The notes beneath the pieces were generated by a model. It searched no databases. It was not told where the DNA came from and was given only the letters and a program-made list of their open reading frames with translations. Positions 1 to 11,264 of a DNA stretch of 64,000 bases are shown here, in pieces (the first letter of the stretch is position 1; the number at the start of each line of letters is the position of its first letter). Position numbers and translations under genes: made by a program. Source of the DNA: Cladocopium goreaui (Eukaryota > Sar > Dinophyceae > Suessiales > Symbiodiniaceae); assembly GCA_947184155.2 (NCBI GenBank), contig CAMXCT020003702.1:160001-224000 (forward strand). The letters are read 5' to 3'.

Positions 1-802
1 TTATTGATCAATGGTATTGGTATTAATAGGATAAAATAATGGAATAATAGTATCATCATATTGATCATAGATCATAATTAATGGGACTAAATTGGTTAAT
101 AGATCATAATTAATGGATCATTATTGGTATCCAATATTATCAATGGGTATCCAATGGGTATCCATTATAAAATGGGATAATACACAGTTTATATGGGTAT
201 AATGATCATTAATACCCATTATACCATAATTATTATTGGTTAATGATCTATTTAATAGGATCAACAAAATAGGATAATATCTTGATAAATGATTAATGAT
301 CATGATTATTAATATACTATTATACCCGATTATATGGTCTTGGTAAAATAATTATCAATGGGGTATCCATTATAAAATGGGATAATACCCATTATCAATG
401 GGTATAATGATCATTTTATGGGTATAACCATTGATCATTCTTGGGTTAATAGGATAAAATAATGGAATAATTGTGGGATTGTAATGGGATTATATTGGTT
501 AATACTAGATTCATTATATTGTAACTGGCTAAATGTGGTATTAATTATACTACCTATTCTTGGTTAATACCAAGTTGGGATTAATATTATATCTATTGGG
601 TCTATTCTGAATATTAATACCCATTAGATTAATGAAATATCAATTAAATACTATTATGATCATTAATGATATATTATCATGAATGATATATTATGATCAT
701 TAATGATATATCAGTATATAATGTTGTAATAGGAGATCCTTGGGATAATAATGGAATAATTATGGGTATTAATGCGATTATAATGGGATAGTAATGGATA
801 GT
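1..802. repeat. AT-rich low-complexity DNA rich in ATTAATGATCAT
   Basis: Dense, irregular iterations of TTAATGATCAT, GGATAATA and GGGTATCCATT, many of them self-complementary (TGATCA, ATTAAT). A direct copy of CAATGGGTATCCATTATAAA occurs at about 140-170 and 356-380. No coding signal seen. Confidence 0.6.
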
Positions 803-901
803 AATGTGGTTAAAACAATAATAACCCATCCCCCAAATCACCATAAATGGGTGGTATAAACCATCCAAAAATGGAGGGTTTACTATTGTTTGAACCACAT
901 T
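803..901. repeat. Family G inverted-repeat element, copy 1
   Basis: Ends AATGTGGTTAAAACAAT and ATTGTTTGAACCACATT pair as terminal inverted repeats. The interior CCCCCAAATCACCATAAATG is complementary to the interior of copies 2 and 3. Confidence 0.65.
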
Positions 902-1364
902 AGATTAATTATATCATAAAGATTGATATTATTGTACTAGATGAAATTATGATATTCGATATAGTGATCAATTTATTATTAGGTCGACTAAATACTATTA
1001 CGATCATTACTTTACTTTATAATGAGACAAGAAATTATATGACACTCCACAATTAAGATCACTAATGATCCATTATAAGTAACAGTATAATAATTGATCT
1101 ATTAGATATAATTATCAATTAAATATTATATCAATGATCAATGATCAGTTAATCATTATATCATTATTAGATCAGTTACTTACTATTATGATTACGATCA
1201 TTGATGATATCTTATGATCAATATGATCATTAAATACTATTATGATAACTATGTGATTATTGGATAAGTGGTAACCCAGCTAGCATTGTGAGATGGCCTG
1301 AACACATTCCCATGGAGGATCAGTTGCTGAACTTAAAGTTGATGATCTTGGTAACCATGAGTAT
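902..1364. other. AT-rich non-coding stretch
   Basis: Continues the ATGATCATTA-rich composition; no open frame of interest and no element boundaries recognised. Confidence 0.4.
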
Positions 1365-1471
1365 AATGTGGGTAAAGCAACAATAAACCACCCATGACTG
1401 GGAATGGTTGAAAAACCACCTATAGACATGGTGATTTGGGGTATGGTTTATGACATTCTTTTAGCCACATT
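1365..1471. repeat. Family G inverted-repeat element, copy 2
   Basis: AATGTGGGTAAAGCAACAAT to CTTTTAGCCACATT. Similarity to copy 3 (33591..33695) continues about 50 bases past the right end (ATACATTATTAGATCAATAT). Confidence 0.65.
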
Positions 1472-1734
1472 GATATTATTGGGTCTATGACATACATTAT
1501 TAGATCAATATTATATTATGATCATTATTTCTTTTTCTCCATGATTGAAAAAGGGGATTTCCAATTGCGTTTGATTACCGGAGGGTAATGGGTATAGCGA
1601 TACACCTGATGACCATTCCCTCTGGGGCAGTCAGGATCTAACTGGGCGGACCTAAACATACTGGCTGATTGAGAACGGGATTCCCATTGTGCGTGAAAAC
1701 AATCCCAAAATAAACAAGGTAGTATAAGACCCTA

Positions 1735-1848
1735 TACCCTCTGGTAATCTAACAGTTTGCTATTTAAAATGGCCATAGAAATAGTTGATTTACCCATTAA
1801 ACATGGTGATTTTCCCATCAGTTTTTTGTAAACGTTTACCAGAGGGTA
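1735..1848. repeat. Family A MITE-like element
   Basis: TACCCTCTGGTAATCTAACA to CGTTTACCAGAGGGTA: terminal inverted repeats bounded by TA, with the family's interior GGCCATAGAAATAG. Confidence 0.8.
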
Positions 1849-2028
1849 ATGTTCCTACCAAAAATAGTTGGGAGTGTTACCTTATTATTTCCTTCTCAAA
1901 GATGTTTGGAAAATAAAACATCTTTGAAACCACAAAAACCAGCTATAACAAGTCAACCGTCGGAGTTGATAAATTATAGTTAATTAAACCCATCTATGTT
2001 TATCAATGATGGTTTATAAACCATACTT

Positions 2029-2132
2029 ATAGCTGGTTATTTAACATAGCCATGGAAAATGACCCATTTATAGATGGTTTACCTATTGAAAATGGTGATT
2101 TTCCACAGTTTTTGTATGTTTACCAGAGGGTA
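2029..2132. repeat. Family A element, degraded left end
   Basis: The right end TTTACCAGAGGGTA is intact; the left end is reduced to AGCTGGTTATTTAACATAGCC. Confidence 0.6.
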
Positions 2133-2160
2133 CACGATGTCATCGTTCACGACTCCGAAT

Positions 2161-2230
2161 GCTGTCCGTTCTCGGCCTGGGATTCTTGCCAATCGAGTAG
2201 ATGATTTGCTCCTCGGTCCTGCAGTGCAGT
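2161..2230 (-). other. GC-rich island near 2.2 kb, weak coding candidate
   Basis: On the minus strand, CACTGCAG precedes GACCGAGG..., giving DRGANHLLDWQESQ before GCCGAG, a phase-0 piece with AG acceptor and GC donor like the PPR-like exons. It is too short and unspecific to assign. The island immediately abuts a family A element (2029..2132) and a family H element (2268..2350). Confidence 0.2.
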
Positions 2231-2267
2231 GGATTTTTCGGTCCGGGCATTTCTTAAATTGGAAAAT

Positions 2268-2350
2268 CAATGGATTGGTTTAAGGGAAAATCTTAACCGG
2301 AAACCATGGTTTTTACCATCAAATATAGGGGTTTCCTGTAATTTTTCCCA
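2268..2350. repeat. Family H inverted-repeat element, copy 1
   Basis: Starts TCAATGGATTGGTTTAAGGG; the right end is degraded after GTAATTTTTCCCA. Compare 3602..3699. Confidence 0.5.
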
Positions 2351-2409
2351 AAGATTGATATTATTATACTGGACCATTCTTGGTTAATACTAGATGAATT
2401 CTATCATAA

Positions 2410-2523
2410 CTGGTTGGTGGTTGAGCCCTACCCCTCTGAAAAATATGACTCAGTTGGGATGATAACATTCCCAACTGAATGGGAAAGTCATAAAATTCCA
2501 TGGTTCCAGTCACCACCAACCAG
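2410..2523. repeat. Family B MITE-like element
   Basis: CTGGTTGGTGGTTGAGCCCT to GTCACCACCAACCAG, with the family interior CCCCTCTGAAAAATATGA. Confidence 0.8.
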
Positions 2524-2970
2524 AAAACCATGGATTTTCCCCCCCAGTCAGCTTGATCTGCCCGGCTCCTCAAAGGAAACATGGGCCATCCAAACTGCAC
2601 TTCGTTCCTGTAGATGGTGATGCAGGAATATGTGCAAAAGACTTGGGAAGTACGACGATCTTAGTTTGGCTGAACATATAATAAAGCTAGGGCCACTGTT
2701 TAGAATCATTTTCCTCTTCAATTGCATGAATTGGAATGTGGCAAAGCTACTAAACCTACCATTTCAGGATGGTTTGAATCCCATTTGTGTCGTGGCTTTG
2801 ATGGTGGCATTGGCATTGGCTTTCCGTGCGCCACACCTGAGCCAGCTCATAATTGGACCTTGACAACCTGGATGTGCATAGAGCCTCAGCTCGTTGCATG
2901 CGCCGTGCTGAAGGTGCTAAAAGAAACATGGGTGTATCTGGAGACCATTAAATGGCCATTAAATCACCCA

Positions 2971-3024
2971 TAAACCATATATAAACCATATATAAACCAT
3001 ATATAAACCATATATAAACCATAA
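2971..3024. repeat. 11-bp tandem repeat
   Basis: About five units of AAACCATATAT. Confidence 0.7.
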
Positions 3025-3470
3025 AACATGGGATTTTCCCCTAAGTTCTGGACATTTTCGGACACAAAAGATGATCAGCTGGATTTTGGTGCTTTTCCAT
3101 GGCTTTTTCCATGGGTTTTTCCCTCATTTTCAGACAGGCAAAGCTCCTGAGGTCCAGGGCAAACCATCTTCCGATCTCGATGGACTGAATTCCATCTCAG
3201 CAGCAACTGATTGCTGTCCGTCATTGATTCCAAACTATTTTTTATATGGATTATTATATGGGTAATATATGGGACAATCTTAAATACATACCTGGGAAAA
3301 AACGATGAATTTGGATAATTAATATGGATAAAAACGATGAATTGTAATCAATGTTGGTGATGGAAATACATCATTGATACATCCCAAACTATTGATATAT
3401 ATATATATTATACCAAAACAAATATATATATATATATTCCCACTATATTTTTTTTCCCCCTACAGCACGC

Positions 3471-3566
3471 CCAGTGTTTTTTCACATCTGGGCTCCGAAC
3501 GATGGCAGGATGCAGCTCCAAAGCGACCAGGATGAAGGGATCCGTAACCTTCCGAAAGCTCTCCAC
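3471..3566 (-). CDS. Possible exon at 3.5 kb, unrecognised protein
   Basis: Thirty-two codons between GCTGAG (acceptor) and a GC donor (TGG then GCGTGC), phase 0 at both ends: VESFRKVTDPFILVALELHP then AIVRSPDVKKHW. This looks like a real helical domain (DP...AL..HP..V..PDV) but is not PPR-like, so it may be the C-terminal part of the PPR-like gene or belong to another gene. No family could be assigned. Confidence 0.4.
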
Positions 3567-3601
3567 CTCAGCGGCAAGTTACCATCTGGTCAACGTTTAA
3601 T

Positions 3602-3699
3602 TCAATGGATTGGATTAAGGGAAAATTTACAGGAAAGCCCCATATTTAATGGGAAAATCTATGGTTTCCTGTAAATTTTCCCTTAAACCAATCCATTGA
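3602..3699. repeat. Family H inverted-repeat element, copy 2
   Basis: TCAATGGATTGGATTAAGGG pairs with CCCTTAAACCAATCCATTGA. A nearly perfect 40-base arm on each side, which would form a strong hairpin. Confidence 0.75.
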
Positions 3700-3772
3700 T
3701 TAATGGGAAAACTCACTATTTCTAATGATCATGCATTTAATCATCAGTTAATTATCATCTAATCATCATAGT

Positions 3773-3957
3773 TGCCCTCTGGTAAACTAACACTTTGCTG
3801 CTGAAAATGGCCATTGAAATAATGGATTTACCCATGAAAAATGGTGGTTCTTTCCATAGTTATGTTACGTAACTATGGAAAATCACCATTTTTTATGAGA
3901 AAACTCACTATTTCTATGGTCATTTTCAATAGCAAGCTGTTAAATTACCAGAGGGTA
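3773..3957. repeat. Two family A elements fused head to head
   Basis: Left and right ends are normal family A termini, but the length is 185 bp instead of about 110. The centre carries CCATAGTTATGTTACGTAAC then TATGG, a palindromic junction of two element halves. Confidence 0.7.
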
Positions 3958-4367
3958 TGTTTCTTTTCAACAAAATCATGGGACTTTGATGGGATTGTAT
4001 GTAACTCATAGGTATTCATAGGTTTTTTGATGAAGAAACACATACAGTGGTTGGATATTATGGGATTTATACCTATGTGGATAATGTTTACAATCATGTC
4101 TATGGATATTTCATGGAATCTCTATATTTTTCTTGCTGTTATTGACAGGTTATTCACCTCTATATATATATATACATATATGTTCTTCTTCTGTATTTCA
4201 TTGGATTTGTATATAGTCTTCAATTTTTCGGGGTTTCGATGAGTTTGTGCTAATGTCAACCCTGGATGAATGATGAAAGTTAAGTTCTGGGCTGTTGATC
4301 ATGAAGGGGTTATCCGCATGAGATCCCCGAAAAAAGAATGGTTACCAAAACGGTTGGTTTATACCAT

Positions 4368-4471
4368 CTGGTTGGTGGTTTTAACCATCTTGAAAAATAT
4401 GAGTTCGTCAATGGGAAGGATGATCCCATATATTATGGACAATTCCAAAAATGTTTGAAACCACCAACCAG
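4368..4471. repeat. Family B MITE-like element
   Basis: CTGGTTGGTGGTTTTAACCA to GAAACCACCAACCAG, flanked by CCAT on both sides, a 4-bp duplication. Confidence 0.8.
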
Positions 4472-4688
4472 CCATGAGTTTCTAGCTTGAACTCCTTCTG
4501 TACCATGAATTTCATGGGTCACATCTGGTAGCCCTTTTTTTTCTATCCCCGACGCCAGAATATCCCATAGATTTGTCATGCTGTGATCCTCATACACCAC
4601 CAGCACCACCATCGATATCCCCACTGACCCATTGATGTGTTGATATCCGACTCAGAATGTCATCATGGTCATATATACATATATATAT

Positions 4689-4799
4689 GGGTAAATTATA
4701 ATATTTCACTAACCTGAATTGTTGGGCCATTTGGGCATGATTTCCTGCAATCTAACCATGATTCCAGTGCGGTCGCAGCGAGGTCGTTATAATTTACCC
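4689..4799. repeat. Family C inverted-repeat element, copy 1
   Basis: GGGTAAATTATAA pairs with TTATAATTTACCC. The interior CACTAACCTGAATT...GGCCATTTGGG is shared with the copy at 33880..33991. Confidence 0.75.
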
Positions 4800-4818
4800 A
4801 GATATAATGCTCTTTCAT

Positions 4819-4921
4819 TTTGCGATATGATAATTGTTAATATTTCTCATGGATGTTTACTAAACTTTGGGGAATACACATGACACATGATAATGATTGC
4901 CAATCATATGAGTTAAACATA
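4819..4921. repeat. Dispersed repeat D, copy 1
   Basis: About 100 bases (TTCTCATGGATGTTTACTAA and onward) recur nearly unchanged in the same orientation at 36421..36522. No inverted ends seen. Confidence 0.7.
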
Positions 4922-4922
4922 T

Positions 4923-5024
4923 CTGGTTGGTGGTATACCTACCCCTCTGAAAAATATGCGTGTCAGTTGGGATCATTATTCCCAATATATGGGAAAATAA
5001 AAAATGTTCCAAACCACCAACCAG
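4923..5024. repeat. Family B MITE-like element
   Basis: CTGGTTGGTGGTATACCTAC to AAACCACCAACCAG, directly after repeat D. Confidence 0.8.
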
Positions 5025-5106
5025 CCAGTAATTAATCCAGTAATCCAGTACTTGATATCCATGTAACTGTATATTGATATCGATTCATCCCAGTTCTATA
5101 TATATA

Positions 5107-5157
5107 TACCCCTTGGTAAACTAACATAACTATGGAAAATCACCATTTTTATTGGGT
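5107..5157. repeat. Family A element, left half only
   Basis: TACCCCTTGGTAAACTAACA and the ATCACCATTTTTATTGGG interior, then joined to TATAATTTACCC, a family C end. Confidence 0.55.
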
Positions 5158-5401
5158 AAATGAACTATTATAATTTACCCAGATCATTATACTTAAAAAC
5201 ATCACCAATGACATCGTCCCATCCCAAAGAGATCAATATCAGAGAATTGTGATGGCTGGTTGGGTACCGTTGGTTAACATGGGTTTGTAGAGGCATATTA
5301 TAAACCAATATAAACCTATCAAATTGTAATATGAACATATTCAAACTGGATTTGATTGGATTTGAGACTACAATGATGGTCATATAGCGTTTAATAAATG
5401 G

Positions 5402-5513
5402 CTGGTTGGTGGTGCAATAACCATCTTGAAAAATGATGGAGTTCGTCAATGGGAAGGATGACATCCCATATATGATGGAAAATAAACCAAACATGTTTGA
5501 AACCACCAACCAG
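5402..5513. repeat. Family B MITE-like element
   Basis: CTGGTTGGTGGTGCAATAAC to GAAACCACCAACCAG, flanked by ATGG on both sides. Confidence 0.8.
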
Positions 5514-6215
5514 ATGGGAATATCACCACATTTATCCAACAACAGAATTTAACACATCCCAAGGATGTTCGCTTTGGAGGTTTCTAAAGTCATGGAGGTT
5601 TTAACTGCTACTCCCATGGCGCCATGGACACCTCCAAATTCGAACCCTAGTTGTTGGAAAAAAAAGATCCATATCATGGCCTAGATCACTTTAGGTTGCC
5701 CCTATATATATATCCCATTAAATCCACAATATCCAAAGGAAAAATGAAGATCCCATAAAAACCCATATAAACCAATATAGACCCATATAAACCCATCCAA
5801 ATTGTAATATGAAGGTATTCAACTTGGCTTTTTCATATCACAAAATGATCCGCATTTTCATGGCTTTCAGTCCACCTCTCTCTTGGCCGCTGGGTTTTTT
5901 GTGGGTTTCCCCACCGTCTGGTCGCAGAGGGTAAAGGTGTCCGCTCGACACCTGGGAAGGCCAAGTCTGTGGATCCTGAAGCTTTGGAAAAATCTAGAAA
6001 ATCATGGGATTTTCATGGACTTTTTGTGGGGATTTTCATGGGATTCCTGTGGGGATTTTATTGGGATTTTCATGGGATGTAATCAGATTTTCATGGGATG
6101 GGATCTTAATGGAATCTTAGTGGATATCGTTGGGAAAATGGTAAGTTACTGTTTTTCCTTTGGATATTGTGGTTTTTTTTGAGAGCTGGCCGCTGTGGGA
6201 GTGCACTTTTTTCCA
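5514..6215. other. Non-coding stretch with one GC-rich patch
   Basis: The patch at about 5880-5990 contains on the minus strand CTTCCCAG before GTGTCGAGCG..., which could be a short exon (VSSGHLYPLRPDG before GTGGGG), but nothing else supports it. At 6001-6100 GGGATTTTCATGG is iterated. Confidence 0.3.
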
Positions 6216-7636
6216 TGCAGTCATTACATTAATCATTATATTAGTCATTATATTAGTCATTATATTAGTCATTATTTTTATCATTATATGAATCATTATA
6301 TGAATCATGATATGAATCATTATATTTATGATTATATGAATCATTAAATTAGTCATTAAATGAATCATTAAATGAATCATCATTATATCAGTTATTAAAT
6401 AATTCATTATATTAATCATTTTATTAATCATTATATTAGTCATTATATATATCATTATATTAATCACTATATTAGTCAATAAATAATCAAGTATATCAGC
6501 CATTACAAAAATCATTATATTAATCATTATCTTTGTCATTATAAAAGTCATTATAAAAGTCATTAAATGAATCATGAAATGAATCATTATATCTATCATT
6601 ATATGATACCATTATATTAATCATTATATTAATTATATTAGTCATTGCATTAGGCATTATATGAACCATTACATTAATCATTATATGAATCATGATAATA
6701 ATCATGATATTAATCATTAAAATCTTCAATCAAATAATTATTAAATTAATCATTATAATAATCATGATGTTGATCATTTTATGAATCATTATATTGATCA
6801 TTTTATTAGTCATTATATGATGTTTCAATCATTATATTAATCAATATATTAATCATTAAATCAATCATTACACTAATCACTATAACATTCATTATATTAG
6901 CCATTGCATTTATCATTATATTAGCTATTAAATGAATCATTATATTAATCATTTTATTAATCATTTTATTAATCATTACATTACTCATTATATATAAATT
7001 CATGAAATTAGTCAGTATTTTGCTCATGATATTAATCATTGTATTCATCATAATAGTAATCATTATATTAATCATTCTTTAAATATAATCATGATACTAG
7101 TCATTATAAAAGTCATTACATGAATCATGCAATGAATAATTCTATCTGTCATTAAATGAATCATTATATTAATCATTATATTTATCATTCTATGAATCAT
7201 GATATTAATCATTATGTTAGTCAATGAATGAATTATTATTTCAGCCATTACATAAATCATTACATTAATCATTTTGTTAATCATTATATTAGTCATTATA
7301 AAGGTCATTAAATGAATCATGAAATGAATCATTATATTTATCATTGTATGGATCATTATATTAATTATATTAGTCATTGCATTAGGCATTATATGAACCA
7401 TTACATTAATCATTATATGAATCATGATAATAATCATGATATTAATCATTAAACTCTTCATTTTAATAATCATTAAATTAATCATTTTATTAATCATTAT
7501 AATAATCATGATGTTGATCATTTTATGAATCATTATATTGATCATTATATTAATCATTATATTAGTCATTATATTCATGAAAAAAAAGTCATTATATTAA
7601 TCATTTTATTAGTCATTATATAAGTCATTAAATGAA
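6216..7636. repeat. 1.4-kb minisatellite, unit ATCATTATATTA
   Basis: About 115 degenerate 12-base units (ATCATTATATTA, ATCATTATATGA, GTCATTATATTA). Because 12 is a multiple of 3, one minus-strand frame stays open as Met-Ile-Asn repeats; this is a by-product. An 80-base block with GTCATTGCATTAGGC (about 6640-6720) recurs at about 7370-7450, so part of the array was duplicated as a larger unit. Confidence 0.9.
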
Positions 7637-8535
7637 TTTTGGTTTTTCCATGGATTTTTTTGCAGTTTGGCCTGGGGGGCGCAGGTGTGCAAATTGTAGA
7701 GACGCGCATTTTTTTGAGAGGTACTGTGATGAAAGCATCTTCACATGAAAAACATTCAAAACAACAATGGAAAAAACAAAAAAAAAAGTTCAGACCCATG
7801 GGCAAGGTCTGGGGAGAGGCCTGGCAGGGGACATGGGTCTGAACTTTTTGTTTTTTTGGTTTTTCCATGGTTTTTTGCAGTTTGGCCAAAACCTCAAGAA
7901 CACAAAAAAAAAAATCAGACCCATGGGCAAGGTCTGGGCTATCCACACACAAACCAAAAAACCAAAAAACCAAAAAACCAAAAAACCAAAAAACCAAAAA
8001 AACAAAAAAAAAAAACCAAAAAACCAAAAAACCAAAAAACCAAAAAACCAAAAAAACAAAAAAACCAAAAAGACAAGACCCAACACTCTGCATCTGACCC
8101 CCTCCCCTTGGGGTGTGTAATCTTGGTTTTTTTGGTTTTTTTGTTTTTTTGGTTTTTTGGTTTTTTGGTTTGTGTGTGGATAGCACAGGCCTTGCCCATG
8201 GGTCTGAACTTTTTGTTTTTTTTGTTTTTTTTTTTGTTCTCGAGGTTTTGGCCAAACTGCAAAAAACCATGGAAAAACCAAAAAACCAAAAAACCAAGAA
8301 ACCAAAAAACCAAAAAAACCAAAAAAAACAAGATTGCACACCCCAAGGGGAGGGGGTCAGATGCAGAGTGTTGGGTCTTGTCTTTTTGTTTTTTTTTGTT
8401 TTTTTTGGTTTATTGGTTTTTTGTTTTTTTGTTTTTTTGTTTTTTTGTTTTTTGGTTTTTTGGTTTTTTGGTGTTTTGGTTTTTTGTTTTTTTGGTTTCT
8501 TGGTTTTTTGGTTTTTTGGTTTTTTGGTTTGGATA
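7637..8535. repeat. Interleaved inverted repeats with CCAAAAAA/GGTTTTTT tracts
   Basis: Arm A (7858..7965: GCAGTTTGGCCAAAACCTC, CAGACCCATGGGCAAGG, TATCCACACACAAACC) recurs inverted at 8168..8280. Arm B (8072..8126: GACAAGACCCAACACTCTG, CCTCCCCTTGGGGTGT) recurs inverted at 8328..8388. The order is A B A' B'. Between them lie long (CCAAAAAA)n or (GGTTTTTT)n runs. A separate palindrome, CAGACCCATG...CATGGGTCTG, is at 7787..7850. Open frames here (Lys/Pro- or Phe/Trp-rich) are by-products. Confidence 0.85.
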
Positions 8536-9224
8536 GCCATTGCAGATGTGCCAAGCAGAGATTGCCAGGCACTGTCAGTGGTTGCACTAGAAGCAAGGTC
8601 GATACACCACAGTACAGCAATGTTTGCTATGACATAGTGCATTCAGCCAATGAACAGCAGAGAGGAATGGAATTCAATTTTGTCCGGTTGCGCCATATGC
8701 TGTTGGATCTTTGCACAGGAAATGCTGCAATTTGCGCACTCCCACAGTGGCCTGTTCTGTTTTTTTTTTGGATTAATATAGAGACAACCTAAAATGATCT
8801 AGGCCAATAGTAGTGAATAGGGATATCATGGGGATAAAACGGGGAGATTCGATATGGGATATACTTTGGTACTTCGGGATATACAACCAACAGGTGACAC
8901 ATGGGCATCTATGATGGGGTTATCATGGGAATCAACTACAGGGATTACCGAATTTTTTCCCAACGTCTGGGGATGAAAAACCACCATGTTGATTAGTCCA
9001 CAAAAAAAAACCTAAAAACTGCATCCCCATTGCACCACGAATTCCATTGATTCATGGGTTACATCCAATCAAGTGTAGATATATCGTTCAAAAACCATAG
9101 TGCTATTCTAGTTATAAACCCAAGTTTTGTTGAGTTGAAACCATATTTACCCTCCAGGTATACCCATAAATCCCGTAAAACATCTTCAGGCACCCCAGAA
9201 ACGGTTTGCATCACATTGCATCAC
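8536..9224. other. Non-coding stretch, no repeat recognised
   Basis: Moderate GC content, with no exon pattern found on either strand. Confidence 0.3.
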
Positions 9225-9295
9225 CCTTCGGACGAAGAGACTCTTCCATCGCCCCGAGACATGCCGACATCCGCAAACCCGTAGGTTTGGTATCG
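9225..9295 (-). CDS. Possible PPR-like exon at 9.3 kb
   Basis: Twenty-three codons: DTKPTGLRMSACLGAMEESL then RPK. SACLGAM resembles the Y..AISAC helix of PPR proteins. The acceptor is TGCTTCAG before CGATAC; the donor is AAGG before GTGATG. Its entry phase does not match the exit phase of the 10.8 kb exon, so an intermediate exon or a different boundary is needed. Confidence 0.4.
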
Positions 9296-10171
9296 CTGAA
9301 GCACACCTTTCGGGCACCCAAAAAACCCGAGCTGCGTTGTGAGTTCATCATTTTGGTGGATGGAGTCCGGAGATTTTTTTGGGGAGCTCTAATGATGATG
9401 GCTGTTGATTTTAGGGACCATTTTTCTGAAGGGGAACCATTGTTTTTTGAACTGAGTTTGTTCAGGCTGTGGTTATCTTAAGAGGATGATGATGGTTGGG
9501 AAGGACAGATTAGGAAAACCATGTTGTCTTGTCGCACATTTCCAAAGTAAGCAATAATGTTTCAAGGATTTTTAAGGGAAACAATAGGTCTTAAGGGAAA
9601 CCATGTTTTCGTGGTGTTTGTCCAATTGATGGGGAAAAATGAATGTTCAACATCAAATCTTGGGGTTGGGGTAGCGACAGTTGACTCCAGGCTGCCAGAG
9701 AAAGTCCCTTCGTTGTGTGTGTTCTATCTTCTCTCCAATTTTTGGATCATGTCGTTTTTCAAATGGGAGAATTTTTGGGTCATTTTTGGGTCATACAATT
9801 TTTACTGATGAATTGTTTTAAGGTCGTTTTTCAAATGGGGACGAGTCAACACCTATGAAATTACCATACGGGGAATAACCATCCATTAAGCAGCTAAGTG
9901 TACCCCGGGTACCAGGGTTTTGACCCATGACCACTAGGACACCCACATTGCCATCAAAACGCTTCTTTAGTGTCTCAATAGTGGAGTGTTCAACGCTCAA
10001 CATGACGAACTTTATGGGTACCAAAAGCTACCGGATACGTGAACCAACCTGAAATCATCAAACTTTCTCCTTGTTCAGAGGCGACACTTCATCATTCGCA
10101 CCAAAGAATTGCAAAAAAAAATAAGCTCAACATCACCAACTATGAAGTTGCAATCGAATCATATCATATCA

Positions 10172-10281
10172 TACCCTCTGGTAAACTAACGTAGCTACAG
10201 AAAATCACCATCATTAATGGGTAAATCAACTATTTCTATGGCAATTTTCAATAGCAAACTGTTAGTCATTACCAGAGGGTG
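10172..10281. repeat. Family A MITE-like element
   Basis: TACCCTCTGGTAAACTAACG to TCATTACCAGAGGGT; interior AATAGCAAACTGTTAG. Confidence 0.8.
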
Positions 10282-10819
10282 ATGTTTCTTTTTGACAAAA
10301 TCATGGGACTTTGATGGAATTTTATGGAACTCATAGGTATTCATAGGTTTTTTGATGGAAAAAAACATACAGTAGTTGGATATAAAATGGGATTTAGCAC
10401 CTCATTGCGGTCAAGCGGTCAACCGGTAAGCACGACTCTAAGATTCACCCACGCCTTGTGATAGTACACAAAGGGTTCCCCAGGCGTTTGCACATACTCA
10501 GGTCCCACCTGAGTGGCGACACTGGACGACGCGACGCGAACGCGAAGGATATGTAGAGAAGTTGTTTAACTCATCATTCCCCATATCCATGAAGAAATCC
10601 CAATAACTCCCCCACGATGTAAAAGTGATATATACATCATATGTTACATATATATATATAATTTATATAATCGTATATAATTGTATAACCAAGAATACAT
10701 TTAAACATAATATCATGATATAACCAACAACAAGAGATGATCACTATCATTATATAACTTGTTTCAATGAATCTCATGGATCATATCTGTTGATTTCCTC
10801 AAAATTCATTGAGATAAGC

Positions 10820-10862
10820 CCTTGCCAGCAGGTCAGCCACAAGCTGGCGAAATGAGAAGCAC
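10820..10862 (-). CDS. PPR-like gene, exon at 10.8 kb
   Basis: Fourteen codons, CFSFRQLVADLLAR, second-helix-like, after the acceptor ATTACCAG and before a GC donor (AGG then GCTTAT). Phase 2 entry fits the 14.8 kb exon, and the joined piece spaces the helices correctly. The continuation at lower coordinates is uncertain. Confidence 0.5.
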
Positions 10863-11157
10863 CTGGTAATGGCAATCTGGGTACCACTTGAACTGAACTT
10901 CTGTAAATGGCAATGCCAATTATCAAGCTGAATCTAGGCAAATTATATTTCGGTAAATGACCCCACTGCATCAAGTATCTGGGTGAATGATTATTGAGCA
11001 GTGCTCAAAACTCCGCAATGTCCTTTCATCAACAAACTGGTTGCTTAAGAGTGCCAAACCCCAGTTTATGGACGATGATAATCCACAATAATGATATATA
11101 CACATACAGGAAAGTAAAACCGCTGCACTAATCATCAACCAACCATCATTTCTTACT

Positions 11158-11264
11158 TACCCTCTGGTAAACTAGCATAGCTATGGAAAATCACCATTGT
11201 TAATGGGAAAATCAACTATTTCTATGGCCATTTTCAATAGCAAACTGTTAAATTACCAGAGGTA
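11158..11264. repeat. Family A MITE-like element
   Basis: TACCCTCTGGTAAACTAGCA to AAATTACCAGAGGTA. Confidence 0.8.

Noticed and set aside
6216..7636. Minus-strand proteins of 70-168 residues rich in Met-Ile-Asn
   Set aside because: They are translations of the 12-base satellite.
8072..8530. Possible telomere-like array (GGTTTTTT)n
   Set aside because: Dinoflagellate telomeres are TTTAGGG-type, and the tracts are internal, present in both orientations and part of inverted repeats.
7575..8642. A 355-codon minus-strand frame and several Lys/Pro/Phe/Trp-rich frames
   Set aside because: They run through (CCAAAAAA)n/(GGTTTTTT)n repeats and have no domain or consistent composition.
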